Notes under the pieces: model-generated | Databases searched by the model: none | Told to the model about the DNA's origin: nothing | The model's input: the letters and a program-made list of their open reading frames with translations, nothing else | NCBI GenBank assembly: GCA_036971715.1 | Contig: JAVHJL010000003.1 | Location: forward strand, 62,001 to 126,000 | Origin: Arthrobotrys musiformis | Taxonomy: Eukaryota; Ascomycota; Orbiliomycetes; Orbiliales; Orbiliaceae | Length of the DNA stretch: 64,000 bases | Direction of reading: 5' to 3' | Translations under genes and position numbers: made by a program | In this document: positions 34,900 to 46,214 of the stretch, piece after piece | Position numbering within the stretch: the first letter of the stretch is position 1 | Layout: every line of letters begins with the position of its first letter

Positions 34900-35769
34900 A
34901 TGGCACAAGCAACAAAGACTGTCGCTTTCTTCGGTGCTACCGGCGGCACTGCGCTCGCAGCTCTCGAACTATCACTTCGAGCAGGTTACCAATGCTCCGC
35001 TCGTAAGTATTCCGGATCAAAACCAACCCGTCGCAAAGACATTCGCTAATATTTTTCTAAAGTCGTCCGCTCCGCCGACAAACTTAGAGAGATGCTCTCA
35101 AAGGATACTCCAACATCCAACCTCCGCATCGTTCAAGGCGATGCCCTGCAACAAGAACCCGTTCGCGAGGTCCTCGTCGACCCATCCACAAACACCGTTG
35201 TCGACACAATAGTATACGGTCTTGGCGGTCGCCCCACCAGCCTCAACCCTCTTACTGCCAAATTCCTCTTCCCACATATCTGTGAAGATACCACAAAGAT
35301 CATCATCTCAGTTCTTGAATCTCTCAAACCCGCCACAGCACCCTTCATCTGTTCCGTGTCAACAACAGGTGTGAGTGGATCAAATGACGTTCCCTTTTTC
35401 TATGGCCCTTTCTATCACTGGATGCTCAAGACCCCCCACGACGACAAGGGCAAGATGGAAGAGTTGGTCAAGGGTGCTGGTGCGAACGGCACATTCCGAG
35501 ACTGGATCCTTGTCCGCCCAACACTTCTCTCAGATGGCGAGGCGACCCATGGTCAGATCAAAGCTGGATACGAAGGGATGGAAAAAAACAAAGATTTCGG
35601 AGGCCAATTGAGTCTCGCGAATGGTGGGAGCGGCTGGAGAAGTGTCAATGGCAATGCTATTGGATATACCATTTCGAGGAAGGATGTTGGGGCATTCATA
35701 TTTGAGGAGGTAGTTGTCAACGGCGGCACCAGGTTCAATGGAAAGGTTGTCACCTTGAGCCACTGGTAG
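34900..35769 (+). CDS. NAD(P)-binding atypical SDR protein (NmrA/epimerase-like)
   Basis: Exons 34900-35002 and 35063-35769 join QCSA to LVRSADKLREML across an intron with GTAAGT and CTAAAG ends, giving 269 residues. The N-terminus is a Rossmann dinucleotide-binding fold: TVAFFGATGGTA is a GxTGGxx loop, followed by the LVRS strand that contacts NADP. Next comes VVDTIVYGLGG, the usual strand-4 position. No YxxxK catalytic pair stands out, and an SVSTTG segment replaces the usual active-site serine strand. This places it with the NmrA-like or YwnB-like atypical short-chain dehydrogenases, which act as NADP sensors or reductases in the cytosol. The exact reaction is unknown. The protein has no signal peptide. 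The downstream subtilase reads the same way but is unrelated. Confidence 0.87.
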
Positions 35770-36573
35770 TATATCACCAGCACCTTCAAGCTTCTGGTTT
35801 CATCAAGTTTATTATGCACATGAATTACTTTATTTATTTCCGGTAATTGGGTTGGAGTTTCGTGGGAATTCTGGCTGTGAATTTTTGGTAATCCTGCGGG
35901 TTGTTATTTCATCTTGGTGCCCGTTTTGGGTCAGGGCATTGTTCTCTCTGGATTTGTTCTAGTACAAGCAGTACTTATATATAGACTTTTGCAATAATCA
36001 CTTTGATCTCTGCTCTTAAGCCTAATCTAAATCTAAATTCTTAAAAATTCCTTTGGTACCGTGGATACTTGTCTCGTTCGCAAATCAAGCCTCAAACCTC
36101 AAACCCCCACAGTATACTAGTGGGAATAGGTAGCAGCATAGCTCTTTATCCACATGAGTTCATAGGTACTAGTTAACTAGGCCACCAACTATCAGGATGG
36201 TGTAACACCACAATTTCTCCAAAGCAAGTCACTATATTGCGGAAGAACTTGAAGTTCCAAAGTTAGGTGGTTACGATACTGGTCCCATAGTTCTAAAGGT
36301 GTCACAGTCCGAAACGAATTGCAACAATCCCAACACAACATGTATAAGGTATATACGTACAGGATCCAGGAGACGTACCAGCGACTACGTAAGCTCGGAC
36401 AAAAAATCCTCAAATTGTTATAGTTACCTTGTTAACATGTTTCGAAAAGTGTTCAGACGTTCGAACATGGGGAAAGGCATCCTTATTAATACCTCCATCG
36501 ATCCGCATTTCCGCGGCTAGCTATCACATATTTGTGTTTGCGCACACGGCCGGTGCGGATGTAGACCCGCAAA
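35770..36573. other. Intergenic region, no gene seen
   Basis: An 804-bp gap between two genes reading right. It holds the 3' flank of the SDR-like gene and the promoter of the subtilase. Open frames are under 85 codons. Nothing else stands out. Confidence 0.5.
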
Positions 36574-38787
36574 ATGAAGTTAACAAACGTAACTTTCACC
36601 ACAATCATGTGCACGTTGTCGCTCCTAACATCTCTTCTCCAAAGCGTCCAAGCCGACGATTCGAGCCAGCTCAAACGGTATAAATCTAAACTTGGCACTC
36701 TCGATCAATACACCGAACTCTTCTACGCAATCCTCAAAGGCAGGTACAGGAATAACGCAAAATATAAAGAAACGCTCCTAGAATAGGCGAAAACCGTCGC
36801 TTTAGCCCCCAGGAGGAAACATACCTACGTAACGGAACATCATAATTTCGGACTTTTGGCTGTGAGTATATCAACGGGCCCTGGGCAGTTTATCGCAGAG
36901 GAGAGGAGTAGGTTGCCAGGGGATGTGAATATAGGTGTATGTTTTCCTGCTACTACAATAAAGATAGTACAAAAGGCTTCATTTCTAAGTAACGTTCATG
37001 TAATATATTTTGTAGCTATCATCTTACCGACGGATAGCCGGGGATAACGTCTACTCAGAGGGTATTCCAAGTACAAGAGACCCGCCCTACTGGCTGAAAC
37101 CAAACTCACCCCGAAAAATTGTAAACCGTCTCAACAAACCCAAAGAAGGGGGACCTTTAGACGAGAAAACCCTGCCGTTAGATCTAGACGAAGAAGCCAA
37201 AAAACGGCTATTAGAAACTACAAATCGAATGACAAAGTCGTCGGTAGTACCCGAGTCTCTTGGTGATGGATTTCTCGATCTGGAAGTCCTCTCCCAACCT
37301 CCCAGAGCGAGTATCGAAGATCTTGGAGGGAGTTTCTGGAATTATGAAGGGCGTGGTAAGGACCAGGTTGTGTATGTCATGGACTCCGGGTGTGACATGA
37401 ACCATCCGGTGAGTAAATATACTACTCCGTTTCTAATCAGAAGCGATACTCGCGGTATCTCGTTTCAAAACCCTCCCGAAAGAGCCACCCTATCTAATCA
37501 ATTATTTGAAAACGTAGGAAGTGAGGAACGTCAAATTTAGAAAGGACTGGATATTCGGCGGGACGATCCTTCAAGGAGACGAAAAAGTCGATGCTCTCGA
37601 CTATATCCACTACAAACACGGCACACCCGTAACAGGCAAGATAGCAGGAGAACGCACTGGTGTCGCGCAGGAGGCCGAAATAGTGGTGGTCAAAATGACA
37701 GACGGACGGGGTTCAATAAACCACGACACGATAATCAATTCTTTCGTGAAAGTCTATGACGATATTCTAAAAAACCCTGGCAGGAATTGTATCATAAACT
37801 TTTCATCCGGGTGGTATCATCCTAACGATAGGAGATACGCTTGGAATGATAAAGCCGCTGCATTGCATGAATTCCATATCGCATACAATAGACTAGCAAT
37901 GGATGTCCTAAAGAAGCTACTAGACCTCCCGAATGTGGTATTGGTAGCCCCGGTTGACAACGATACACCGGTTAGTAACCTCTCCCCACCGAAAGATGCT
38001 TCCACAACTTGGCCCCGTCATTTCGAAAGTCCTCGCAATTCACAAATCTATACGCATTCGACGCCCAGAGGTGTATTTAAAATTTTTAGCCAAGTGACTA
38101 ATAAAATTTGTAAAAATGGACGAGCAGGGAGCACCAATATATGTCTACCCCGCACGATTCGGAAACCTAGACGAGTTCGAAAACAAAATAGTAGTAGTAG
38201 GCGGCTACGACCCACGAACAGGCTACGTCTCGAATCCCTGGGACGACTACGTCCGAGTCGCCGCATTCTACATCGACGGCGGACTAGCCGTAGAGTATCC
38301 CGCCTATCCACCAAAGCCAACTGAGCGGCAAAAGAGGCTGCAACTGGAATCCGCCGATGGAAGTTCATTCGGTAAGTATTGGAAGGCCGAAGGGGCCCCG
38401 TCCATAAATTCAAAATCAGTGCCTACATAAATACTAACAAGTACTATGATGCTTTAAGCCACCCCTATAGTAACCGGAGTAATAGCAACAATATTAGGGA
38501 CCGGAATATCAATGGCCGATGCTATCCCATATCTCTACTCCCAAGCCTATCCAAGGGTAGAAGGCGGTCCGAATGTTGTCTACAACGGCATACAAATTGG
38601 ACAATGGACCCAAAACCTATGGCCGGCATGGTACTCGCCGTCCCCGCGCGTCACTAATACTCCTGTCAAAACGATCTTTAGGAACGGAGTGGCATTGAAG
38701 ACGGTGTACAGTACAATACTAGGACCGTCCCCGCGCCCGGTAGCGAAAAGGACGGCTGACGTTGGTGGGTCGTCTGAACTGCCGTGA
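36574..38787 (+). CDS. Secreted subtilisin-like serine protease (peptidase S8)
   Basis: Six exons are inferred: 36574-36743, 36813-36934, 37038-37408, 37518-37970, 38128-38371 and 38459-38787, giving 562 residues. A signal peptide covers residues 1 to about 28, followed by a propeptide-like region. The triad is visible across exons. The Asp is in VVYVMDSGCDMNHP, His is in HGTPVTGKIAG, and Ser is in GSSFATPIVTG, formed only after the last splice. The segment VLVAPVDNDTP carries the candidate oxyanion Asn. Such enzymes digest extracellular protein. The last three joins are strong. Two early joins are not. Exon 1 reads into an in-frame TAG (36784-36786), removed only if a 69-nt intron with a CCCCCAG acceptor is spliced; the second intron could instead use a GTGAAT donor with a TTGTAG acceptor. 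If neither holds, the gene may be damaged. Confidence 0.82.
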
Positions 38788-39560
38788 GGACGCTTTACAC
38801 CACCGGTGCACCCTGGCCTAAGTGGGAATCATCACCGCCTTTAGCTTCGGCACCGAGAGGTTAGCATCAGCTACCCATTTCAGTGTTTTTATATTATACT
38901 CGTAAATAACTACTATGGTCCTTTCATACCCTAGAGAATAATAGAAAATTTAAAAGGCTATTGCATTCTGTTCCTGTCTTAATGACAGAGGTTTGTGGGC
39001 ATGAAAAAGAAGGACGCCATTTTAGAAAGGAGTGACCATTGATTTGGTAAAGCGAGCGACCGCACGATCACGACAGATAAGAAATTGCTTTGAAACAAAA
39101 CGGGTGATTTTTTTTAGAAAAGGGGGGGCGGTATGGTTAGGTAGTAGAGGTTGAAGCATGCGAGGGTAGAATATTCAAAGGGTGGGTGGGGTAGAGGGTA
39201 ATGATGATGTATAGCCCGAATGCCATACAGAGGACGCCGACAGTCGCTCAATTGGAAACGAAACAAAAAAAAAAACGTGAACAGAATCCCTCCCAATCAT
39301 TGTAGGGTAATACATATCACACGTTCCACATCGAATACATGAATTCAGGTTGAAAAAAAGAAAAAAGGAACAAGAAGGCGTGACAGGGTAGGGTGTATCA
39401 TCTCAGAGGCTAGCGTAAGAAACATTATAAAAGATTAGGAGAAGAAAGGAAAGTAAAGGAAAGGGTGTATACATATATTTAGAATCGTTAGAAAACGACC
39501 CTCGCAAGTAGTCTCAACGAGTTTGAGGACGGATGCCGCCTAGAATTTATCATACGCAAG
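38788..39560. other. Convergent intergenic region
   Basis: The flanking subtilase and cysteine-rich genes converge here, so it holds two 3' untranslated regions. A-runs occur near 39265-39275 and 39352-39366. No gene is seen. Confidence 0.5.
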
Positions 39561-41121
39561 CTAAACCCCACGGATTCTCCCACTACAGAAAGAGCATCGC
39601 CAGAAACCGTGGGCCTGGATGGTCTTGAGGTTAACTTTGGAGCAATCGATCTCATTACGACAGCCCCATTTCTTCTTATCCTTCATCTTCTTCATGGCCG
39701 CAGCGCCTAGAAGATCAGCCTTGAGGTTAGGGCTGGAACGCATTTGGATGAGGCGGGGAGAGAGATGACGAGTAGCCAACGAGGCCGTTCCGACGTGGAT
39801 TACAGTTGGTGGAGCGGGATGAAGCCCCTTCTGAATCTCGCTTTTAGCTTCAAGAGCATCCTCAAGATCATATTCGCTGCCAAGAGTGCTAATCGAGTCA
39901 GCAATGGAGGCATAGTCACCCCCGAAGTCGTCTTCATCGTCGAGTTCGTGGACATTGATCTCGTCTTCGTCTTCGGTCTCAGAATCAAGATAGGATGCGT
40001 CGGCAGCCCGCATTGGGGGTGGCGGCTTCATTTGGTCTGCAGTGACACGGAAGTTGCTGTACGGTTTGCGCATTTGGGGATTTTTGAGAAACGTTCTGGT
40101 GACGACATCTGCAGTGATAGGCTTTGGATGTTGATCCGTGGAGCTAGAGCTTCCATTACAAGCAGTGTCGCACATACCTGACATGTGTTTCTTTTGTCGA
40201 CCAAGGAAAGTGATAGACTTGGTTCGCCGGAGGCCTCCAAATCCAGAAACCCAACTCAACTTCTTGGGAGTCGGTGGAGGACTAGTAGTAATGGTAATAG
40301 GAGTAAGTGATTTGAAGGGCCGCTCGGTGCCATCGAAGGAGTCGGCAGCTCGGACCGGGAAGTTATCTCCAAAGACATGGCGAAGATCCTTCTTCTCCTG
40401 CTTCTCGAACTGGCCGTCGGCGAGACCAGTTCGGCCAATCCAGTAAAAGTCGGTAGCCTCGAATTTCTCCCAGTCCTTATCAGAGAAGAAGTTGCAGTCA
40501 ATTCCACGCCCACCACAACCACACTTGGTGTTAACATCTGCTTTGCATCCTCCAGGAAATCGGCCATAGGCACACTCGACAACACCGGACCGCTCGAACA
40601 TCTTTGCTTGCTCTTCGCGCCAAACCTTAGCAACATTGACACAATCGGTGCAAAGCATGGTCTTAGAGATGAGACAATGGCAAAAGTTCTTGTCTATGCA
40701 CTTGGTATCACCGCTGAGGTTGGTAACACTAAGTTGGTTGTTGGAAAGGTAGACAAGTCCAATAGTGGATGGAGGAGGAGAAGTGGCGTCAGGCTCAGCA
40801 GTAGCAGGCGCACAGGACCCAGGAAGCTCGGCGAGATGGTTCTCACAGAGTCTGTGGTAAGGGAACTGGTCGATAAAAGCCGTGGTGCCAGTGTCGCATT
40901 CCTGGGTCAAGGCAAGACAATGTCAGGGAAAACGAGAGCTATTTATATACGTGGAGGAGGAAGATACTTACGAAGCAGTAAAGTGACTCGCACCAGACAC
41001 ATCTCCAGGATCGGTGCTCCCTGCAGTCGTGGCCCCAGGGTTTGATACTAACTCTTTTGCTGAGGGTAATTGCAGGGTCCATCGGGAGGCTGCCGCCACG
41101 GATACTGGCAGTAGGAAGCAT
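39561..41121 (-). CDS. Cysteine-rich, probably zinc-binding protein of unknown function
   Basis: Exons 41121-40972 and 40901-39561 (complement) join YCF to ECDTGTTAF across an intron with GTAAGT and CCCAG ends, giving 496 residues. There is no signal peptide. The N-terminal about 175 residues carry many Cys and His in CxxC-like pairs: DCREHRSWRCVWCESLYCFEC, HRLCENH, CHCLISKTMLCTDC, then GCKAD..KCGCGGRGIDC, suggesting one or more zinc sites. A Ser/Pro/Lys-rich middle follows, then a strongly acidic stretch (SETEDEDEINVHELDDEDD). The C-terminus ends WRCSFCSGRIRG, a last CxxC. The layout suggests a nuclear or cytosolic protein-interaction factor, but I do not recognise the family. An in-frame ATG-less extension continues upstream, so the start at 41121 is a choice. 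Confidence 0.78.
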
Positions 41122-43171
41122 GTTGGAAATTGCAGAAAGAGGCAAGTTGATGTTATATATACTTGTTATAAGTGGCACCTGTGGGAAGGGCGGTTTTGCA
41201 AGAAGGAGAGAGATTTGCTCAGAATGCACCCGGTGTCTCAGGTGACCTTGTTGGATATCTCCTGCAACAAAGTGTTATAAAAAAAGAATAAAAAAAATAT
41301 ATAAAAATAAAAAGGGAGCGAAGGGATGAAGAAGCAGAGGCTCTTCTCCATGAGAATAAAGATATAAGTGGTTAGCAATGATTACCATCACAGAGCAATG
41401 GAAAGTGGGACGTGGATATAGGTCTCAAGCAACAACCTGGGCACTTACATCAAAGGACGGGAGGGCAGAAAGAAGGTAGAAACTATCAGGCGAAGCTCTG
41501 AAGGTATCTAGAACGCTGTTGGATGTTGGACCAGATGATATTAAGAAGGGAAGGGTGGTGGTGATGGTAGTTGTGATTGTGATTGTGGTTGGGATGATGA
41601 TGAAGGGAGACGGAGAGGTAGTTGGTAACAGGTGGGAAGTGGGAGGTGGAAGGTGGAAGGTGGAGGTGGGAGAGAGGTCTTGTTACACCACATCGACGGA
41701 ATCAAAAGGCAGATTGATAAGTTCAGTATAAAACTCATCACCAGGTAATTATTCTATGACCTCACTAACATAATGCATACCTTGCACCTACGACCACCGA
41801 ACTAACTGACACCATGATATCTTGATTTAGGTTCTAGATGCTGTCCAAACAAAGAGCTCGCCGAGGAGGTGTGAACCGGCACCGAATGCATACCGGCCCA
41901 ACCATAAAGCCGTTCCTGACCCGAGGAACCGTCTATATAAAAACCCAGTCCAACCAGAGACAACATAAAACAAGACGCCCGTTCCCGAGGAATACTTCTA
42001 CAGTATTATATTATATTGCATTGAATTCCCGAGGAATACTTCTACAGTATTATATTATATTGCATTGAATTCCCGAGGAAGTCCTTCGTTCAAGTTACAC
42101 AAGCTAACGGCATTATACTTGTCGTCGCTAACCGGTTTGGGGAGTTCACTCCGGCTGCTTATTGGTCAGCAGACCCCCTGTCGAGACCCAGAAATGCCGG
42201 GGAAAAAAGCTTCCTGACGTCTGCTTCGATCTTAGTCTGGGGGCCACTCCTCGATCTCATCAGGGTGGGCTGGAGATAGAAAACTTCTTCCGGCTGCCGG
42301 TTTCGAGTTCAAGTCTGGATAACGGGCCCCAAGTATCATTCATATTTCAGGATTACAGGATTTCTATCGATACTGCTGGATAAAGAAACATCTCGACCAA
42401 GTTCTAAGTACACCGCTAGCCGAAGGTGAAGTGTTTCCACTAGAAATTAAAAGTTAATTTTTTTTTTTCCAGATCGATCAAAGGGTTCTGGAGGCAGGGA
42501 TCCGGATCCTGATATTAATCAAGGATCGATCGAGCCTTAAGAAAATGTTGAGGGTAGTGACACAGACCGGCCCAAACAGAGACAGACAGTCTGACAGTTT
42601 TCCCGTTCCACAAAAGATGGTTGCGAATGGCTCGCTCGAACAAATATTTCCGGGATTCGAGGCCCATTGCGACTGTGCCGCTATTGAGATCATATAGGGA
42701 ATACCCTAGGATAGTTTGGTGGTCACTTACCTGCATGTAACGATCCTGGGATCAATGGTTCGGTTTTAATGCAAAGGGGCATGTGGTTGCATACTTGCAC
42801 GTAGCCTCGAATCGACGTGCATGCACCTACATACGCATACAGGTCTGCATGCAGAGTCGCCTGCGCTGGACTGATGTTCGCCAAATTTCAGGGCCTGCGA
42901 ATCGCTGAAAGAAGTTGCAGGGATGGCATTGTCTTGAAGTTTCCCCAATCGATCGCTAATGCACGCGGAATCTAAAGTTCTTAGAGAAATATAGCCTCGA
43001 TGCCAGGCGGCCAACTTGAATGAAGGAGAAATACTCATTTTGGAGCCAATCTAAGAGTCAAATTTATTCTAAATGTTTCTGCGACTGGAAACCCCTTCCT
43101 AGGATCCTCTGCAATAAAATCGCCTATGAACCCTTCACCCTCTAGGATCCTCAATATATTATAGGAACGAA
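41122..43171. other. Intergenic region with repeats, no gene seen
   Basis: This 2 kb holds the promoter of the cysteine-rich gene and the 3' flank of the oxidoreductase gene. It contains a purine-rich GGTGGAAGGTGG tract (41560-41680) and a 44-bp tandem repeat described separately. TGCATGC/GCATGCA words cluster at 42780-42860. No open frame has recognisable content. Confidence 0.5.
41982..42080. repeat. 44-bp tandem repeat, 2.25 copies
   Basis: A 44-bp unit beginning TTCCCGAGGAATACTTCTAC occurs at 41982-42025 and again, without mismatch by eye, at 42026-42069. A partial third copy of 11 bases runs to 42080. The unit is GC-rich at one end and TATTATATTATATT-rich at the other. Perfect identity suggests a recent duplication. 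Confidence 0.9.
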
Positions 43172-44433
43172 TCACTCAACAATCTTAATCACGACCTTCC
43201 CGCCGTTAGCACTCCCCCTCCCCATAACAATCTCAGCAGCTTTCCTACACCCCTCCTCATCAAACCCAAAAACTTCGCCAACGACCGGCTTAACCTTCCC
43301 TCCTTCCACCAACTCCCCTACAGATTTCAGATCCGCACCATTGGGGTTCAACCAATGGTATTCATACCCCACGTCCTTCTTCCCAGCGGGGCCGGACGTC
43401 CTCCACCAGGCGTATAAGTCCAGTCCGGAGGATACATACCACGGTGTACCCGGAAAGTGAGACCTCATACCCTCGCCGTCAGGCATGGCGGCTATGGATA
43501 CCATTTTGTGATTCTCTTTTAACAATGGGAAGAGGGAGGAGACGTTGCCCCCTGCTGTGTCGAAGATGAAGTCCAGTGATCGGGGTTTTATAACTTGTGA
43601 TGGGTCTTCGGTTTTATAGTCGATATCTTTTTCAATAGTTTAGGAAGCATCATATATCGGAAAGTATTTGGAGGGAAACTCACATCGGTCAACGATACCA
43701 GGGAACATATCCTTCGCCCTCGCCATTTTCGATCCAGACATCGTCGTGGTGACCTGTGCACCGAACGCCTTCGCGATCTGGATACCAATACTCCCAGCTC
43801 CACCCACTGTGCCCCCACATTAGCATACTTTGCACGATAAACGATGAATAAAAAGAGACATACTCCCAGCGGTAACAAGAACATCCTTATCCTTCAACCC
43901 TTCCCTCCCACCTTCAATCCTCCCCAAAGCCTGATAAGCAGTCATAGAAACCAGCGGTAAACTCGCAGCCTCGACATGGGATATATTCTTCGGCTTCCTC
44001 GCAACATAGTAGCTCGTCGTCAGGGCATACTCGCTCAGGCTCCCTTATACCCCCAAAATCAAATCAAATCAGTCCAGAGTCCCCATTTTGTGACTAGTAC
44101 AGATGAGTTATAGTTACCCCTATGCTCATGCGGCAACCTCACAAAAACCTCATCACCAACATTCCACCCTTCACCCCTCGCCGTCTCGCCAACCTCCTCG
44201 ATAACACCGCTAGCATCATACCCGATCTTTGACGGGAACTCCTGCGGCGGGAACATGAGTTTCATAGTCCCTTCCGCGTACCTCATATCGATCGGGTTCA
44301 AACTCGCCGCGTGGACTTTAATCAGTACGTTGTCCGGCGCCGAGACGGCGGGTTTGGGCAGCTGGCCGAGTTTGTAGGTCGAGGGCTTGCCGTAGCCCGT
44401 AGGCAGGAAGAAGGAGCGCATTGTGGTCGTCAT
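43172..44433 (-). CDS. MDR-family NAD(P)-dependent oxidoreductase (quinone oxidoreductase-like)
   Basis: Exons 44433-44118, 44043-43864, 43806-43684 and 43626-43172 (complement) give 357 residues. The N-terminal half is a GroES-like catalytic domain with HAASLNPIDMRYAEG, the GYDASGVIEEVG motif and VGDEVFVRL. The Rossmann half starts at DVLVTAGMGGAGSIGIQIAKAFGAQVTT, whose glycine-rich loop is assembled across an intron, and continues with DRYIDYKTEDP and DFIFDTAGG. The structural-zinc cysteine cluster of true alcohol dehydrogenases is absent, and the catalytic zinc ligands are missing too. That places it with the zinc-independent quinone oxidoreductase/enoyl reductase branch, using NADPH in the cytosol. 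Substrate unknown. All four joins keep frame and restore family sequence. Confidence 0.92.
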
Positions 44434-46214
44434 ATTTTTTAATATTTCTCCTCTTCAGAGCGCATGTATGTGATCAAACTATAGCCGTATCGTGCAGTGA
44501 TGGTTTATATGGACAAATGGTGTGGTTATCTCTCCAAATTTATATCTATTCGCGCGTAGATGACGTCAATATCTGGTTGCAATTAGCGGGGCCGGATCCG
44601 TGAGTGGTCAAGAATGCAAAGGTTCGAAAGCTTAAAGTCCCATCGATATAATACCAAAGAATGGGCGATTGATAAGGAACTATCGATATCCAACTCCGGG
44701 AAACATCAGTATTGCGCAGCGACGAGATATAAATACTCAATGTTGATATCCGAAGCTAACCAATTGATCAAAGCGGCCCGGAACATGCCATTTTATAACC
44801 CACCGAGACACGAAACCATGCATCCAACATCAACCTCGTCGGCTAAACCGCCCATACTTCCAATCCGGGTCCCAAACCTGCCGAAACCGACTACTAACTA
44901 ACAAACCATCTCGGAATTTTCCAGAACTTCAAGAAAACAAAAAAGCAACAATATGAGACAGCCCATCCCCATGTTCCAGCATATAAAAGTGGAGCCTTGA
45001 CCAAGAGCTTCGCGAATTCGGCGCCTAGATTCGCTCCGAACTCCGACGGTCTCGCGACAAATGATCCCCATCCAGCAGAAAGCTTGTTCGTGCCTCCAGA
45101 CCCTCCAATGTTGCATCGGTTAAGCTATATCACAATCGACATAATTAGACACCTTGAGCTGCCAGCAGGGGCGCCGTATAGCTAACGCAGATTCGGAATG
45201 TAACTACGATCGCGATCTCAAGCCCGAGGAATGATATCACGGCCGAGCCATATTCATACACGCACACTTGAATTCACGAGCCGAATATCTATGCGTCTCA
45301 TATCACACTACGTCCCGAGGCTTCACGAAAGGTCCAAACCAACGTAGCCTCCTTTGTTTTGTAGATTTTTTGAACTTCATTAAGGAAATAAAGAAAATAG
45401 AAAAAGAAAAAAAAATGTAAAAAAAAGGATGTAAGCGTACTACAAATATATACTACTACGGTTGATTTTGTCGATACAAAAAAAAAAAAGAAAGAAAGAA
45501 ACAAAGGGCTCGGTGTAAATAATAGAGGGCGCACAAGAAGGGTTTGGGAGAAGTGAAGTGAAGTTTGTGAAGAAGGAAACTAAAGGGATACAAAGTAACA
45601 AAAGGAGGTTCACTTCCCCGCTTTTGAGGCGTCGAAGCAACAGAATGGACACGCGATGAAGGAAACCATACAAATGAAACGGGTTCGATGTGACAAGACA
45701 TTAGACTTCCCCCCTCTCCTCTCCTCTCCTTTCTCTATCTCTCTCTCTCTATCTCTTTTCGGTAGCTCTCTCCATTCTATCTGTTCTTCGGACAACAGTC
45801 AAGGAAAAAAAATGGTAGTTCTTTATTCAAGTTTTTTTCTGCGTCGCGCACAGTTCTTTTTCAAGCTCCAAAAAAAAAGGTTATCTGCTAAAGGGGGTTA
45901 GAATAAGAAGAGAAATTGACAATAAGGAGATATTTGCTTGACGTAGAGTCTGTGAATGATAATCCGGTGGTGGGGCGGGAGGATTGGTTGGAGGGGAGGT
46001 TAGATTATATGGAGAGAAACAACACACAACCCGCTCACAAAACATAGAAAAATGTGACACAAAAGAGAAAAAAGGATATTCGAGGGCGTTCGATGTCGTA
46101 CGTGAGGAGCATTGCAAAAAGAAAGGCGGCGCCGCAGCAGCGAGGAGTGTGTCCGATACGAAGAGGAGGTGGTGGTTCCTTTCAAAGGGTTCGGTATGTG
46201 CTCGCAACGTCCGA
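44434..46214. other. Intergenic region with low-complexity tracts
   Basis: No gene seen in 1.8 kb. It holds the promoter of the oxidoreductase and the 3' region of the septin gene. A- and T-rich runs lie at 45385-45500, and a long pyrimidine tract at 45707-45760 is listed separately. Frames here are low complexity (Phe/Ser/Leu-rich translations of those tracts) and not credible genes. Confidence 0.5.
45707..45760. repeat. Polypyrimidine (CTCTCC/TCTC) tract
   Basis: About 54 bases of nearly pure C and T on the plus strand, with CTCTCCTCTCC and CTCTCTCTCT units. It lies in the 3' flank of the septin gene, where it would read as a purine tract in the transcript. Confidence 0.8.

Noticed and set aside
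34900..38787. Adjacent SDR-like and subtilase genes considered as part of a biosynthetic cluster
   Set aside because: No core synthase, P450 or transcription factor is nearby, and the two products have unrelated roles.
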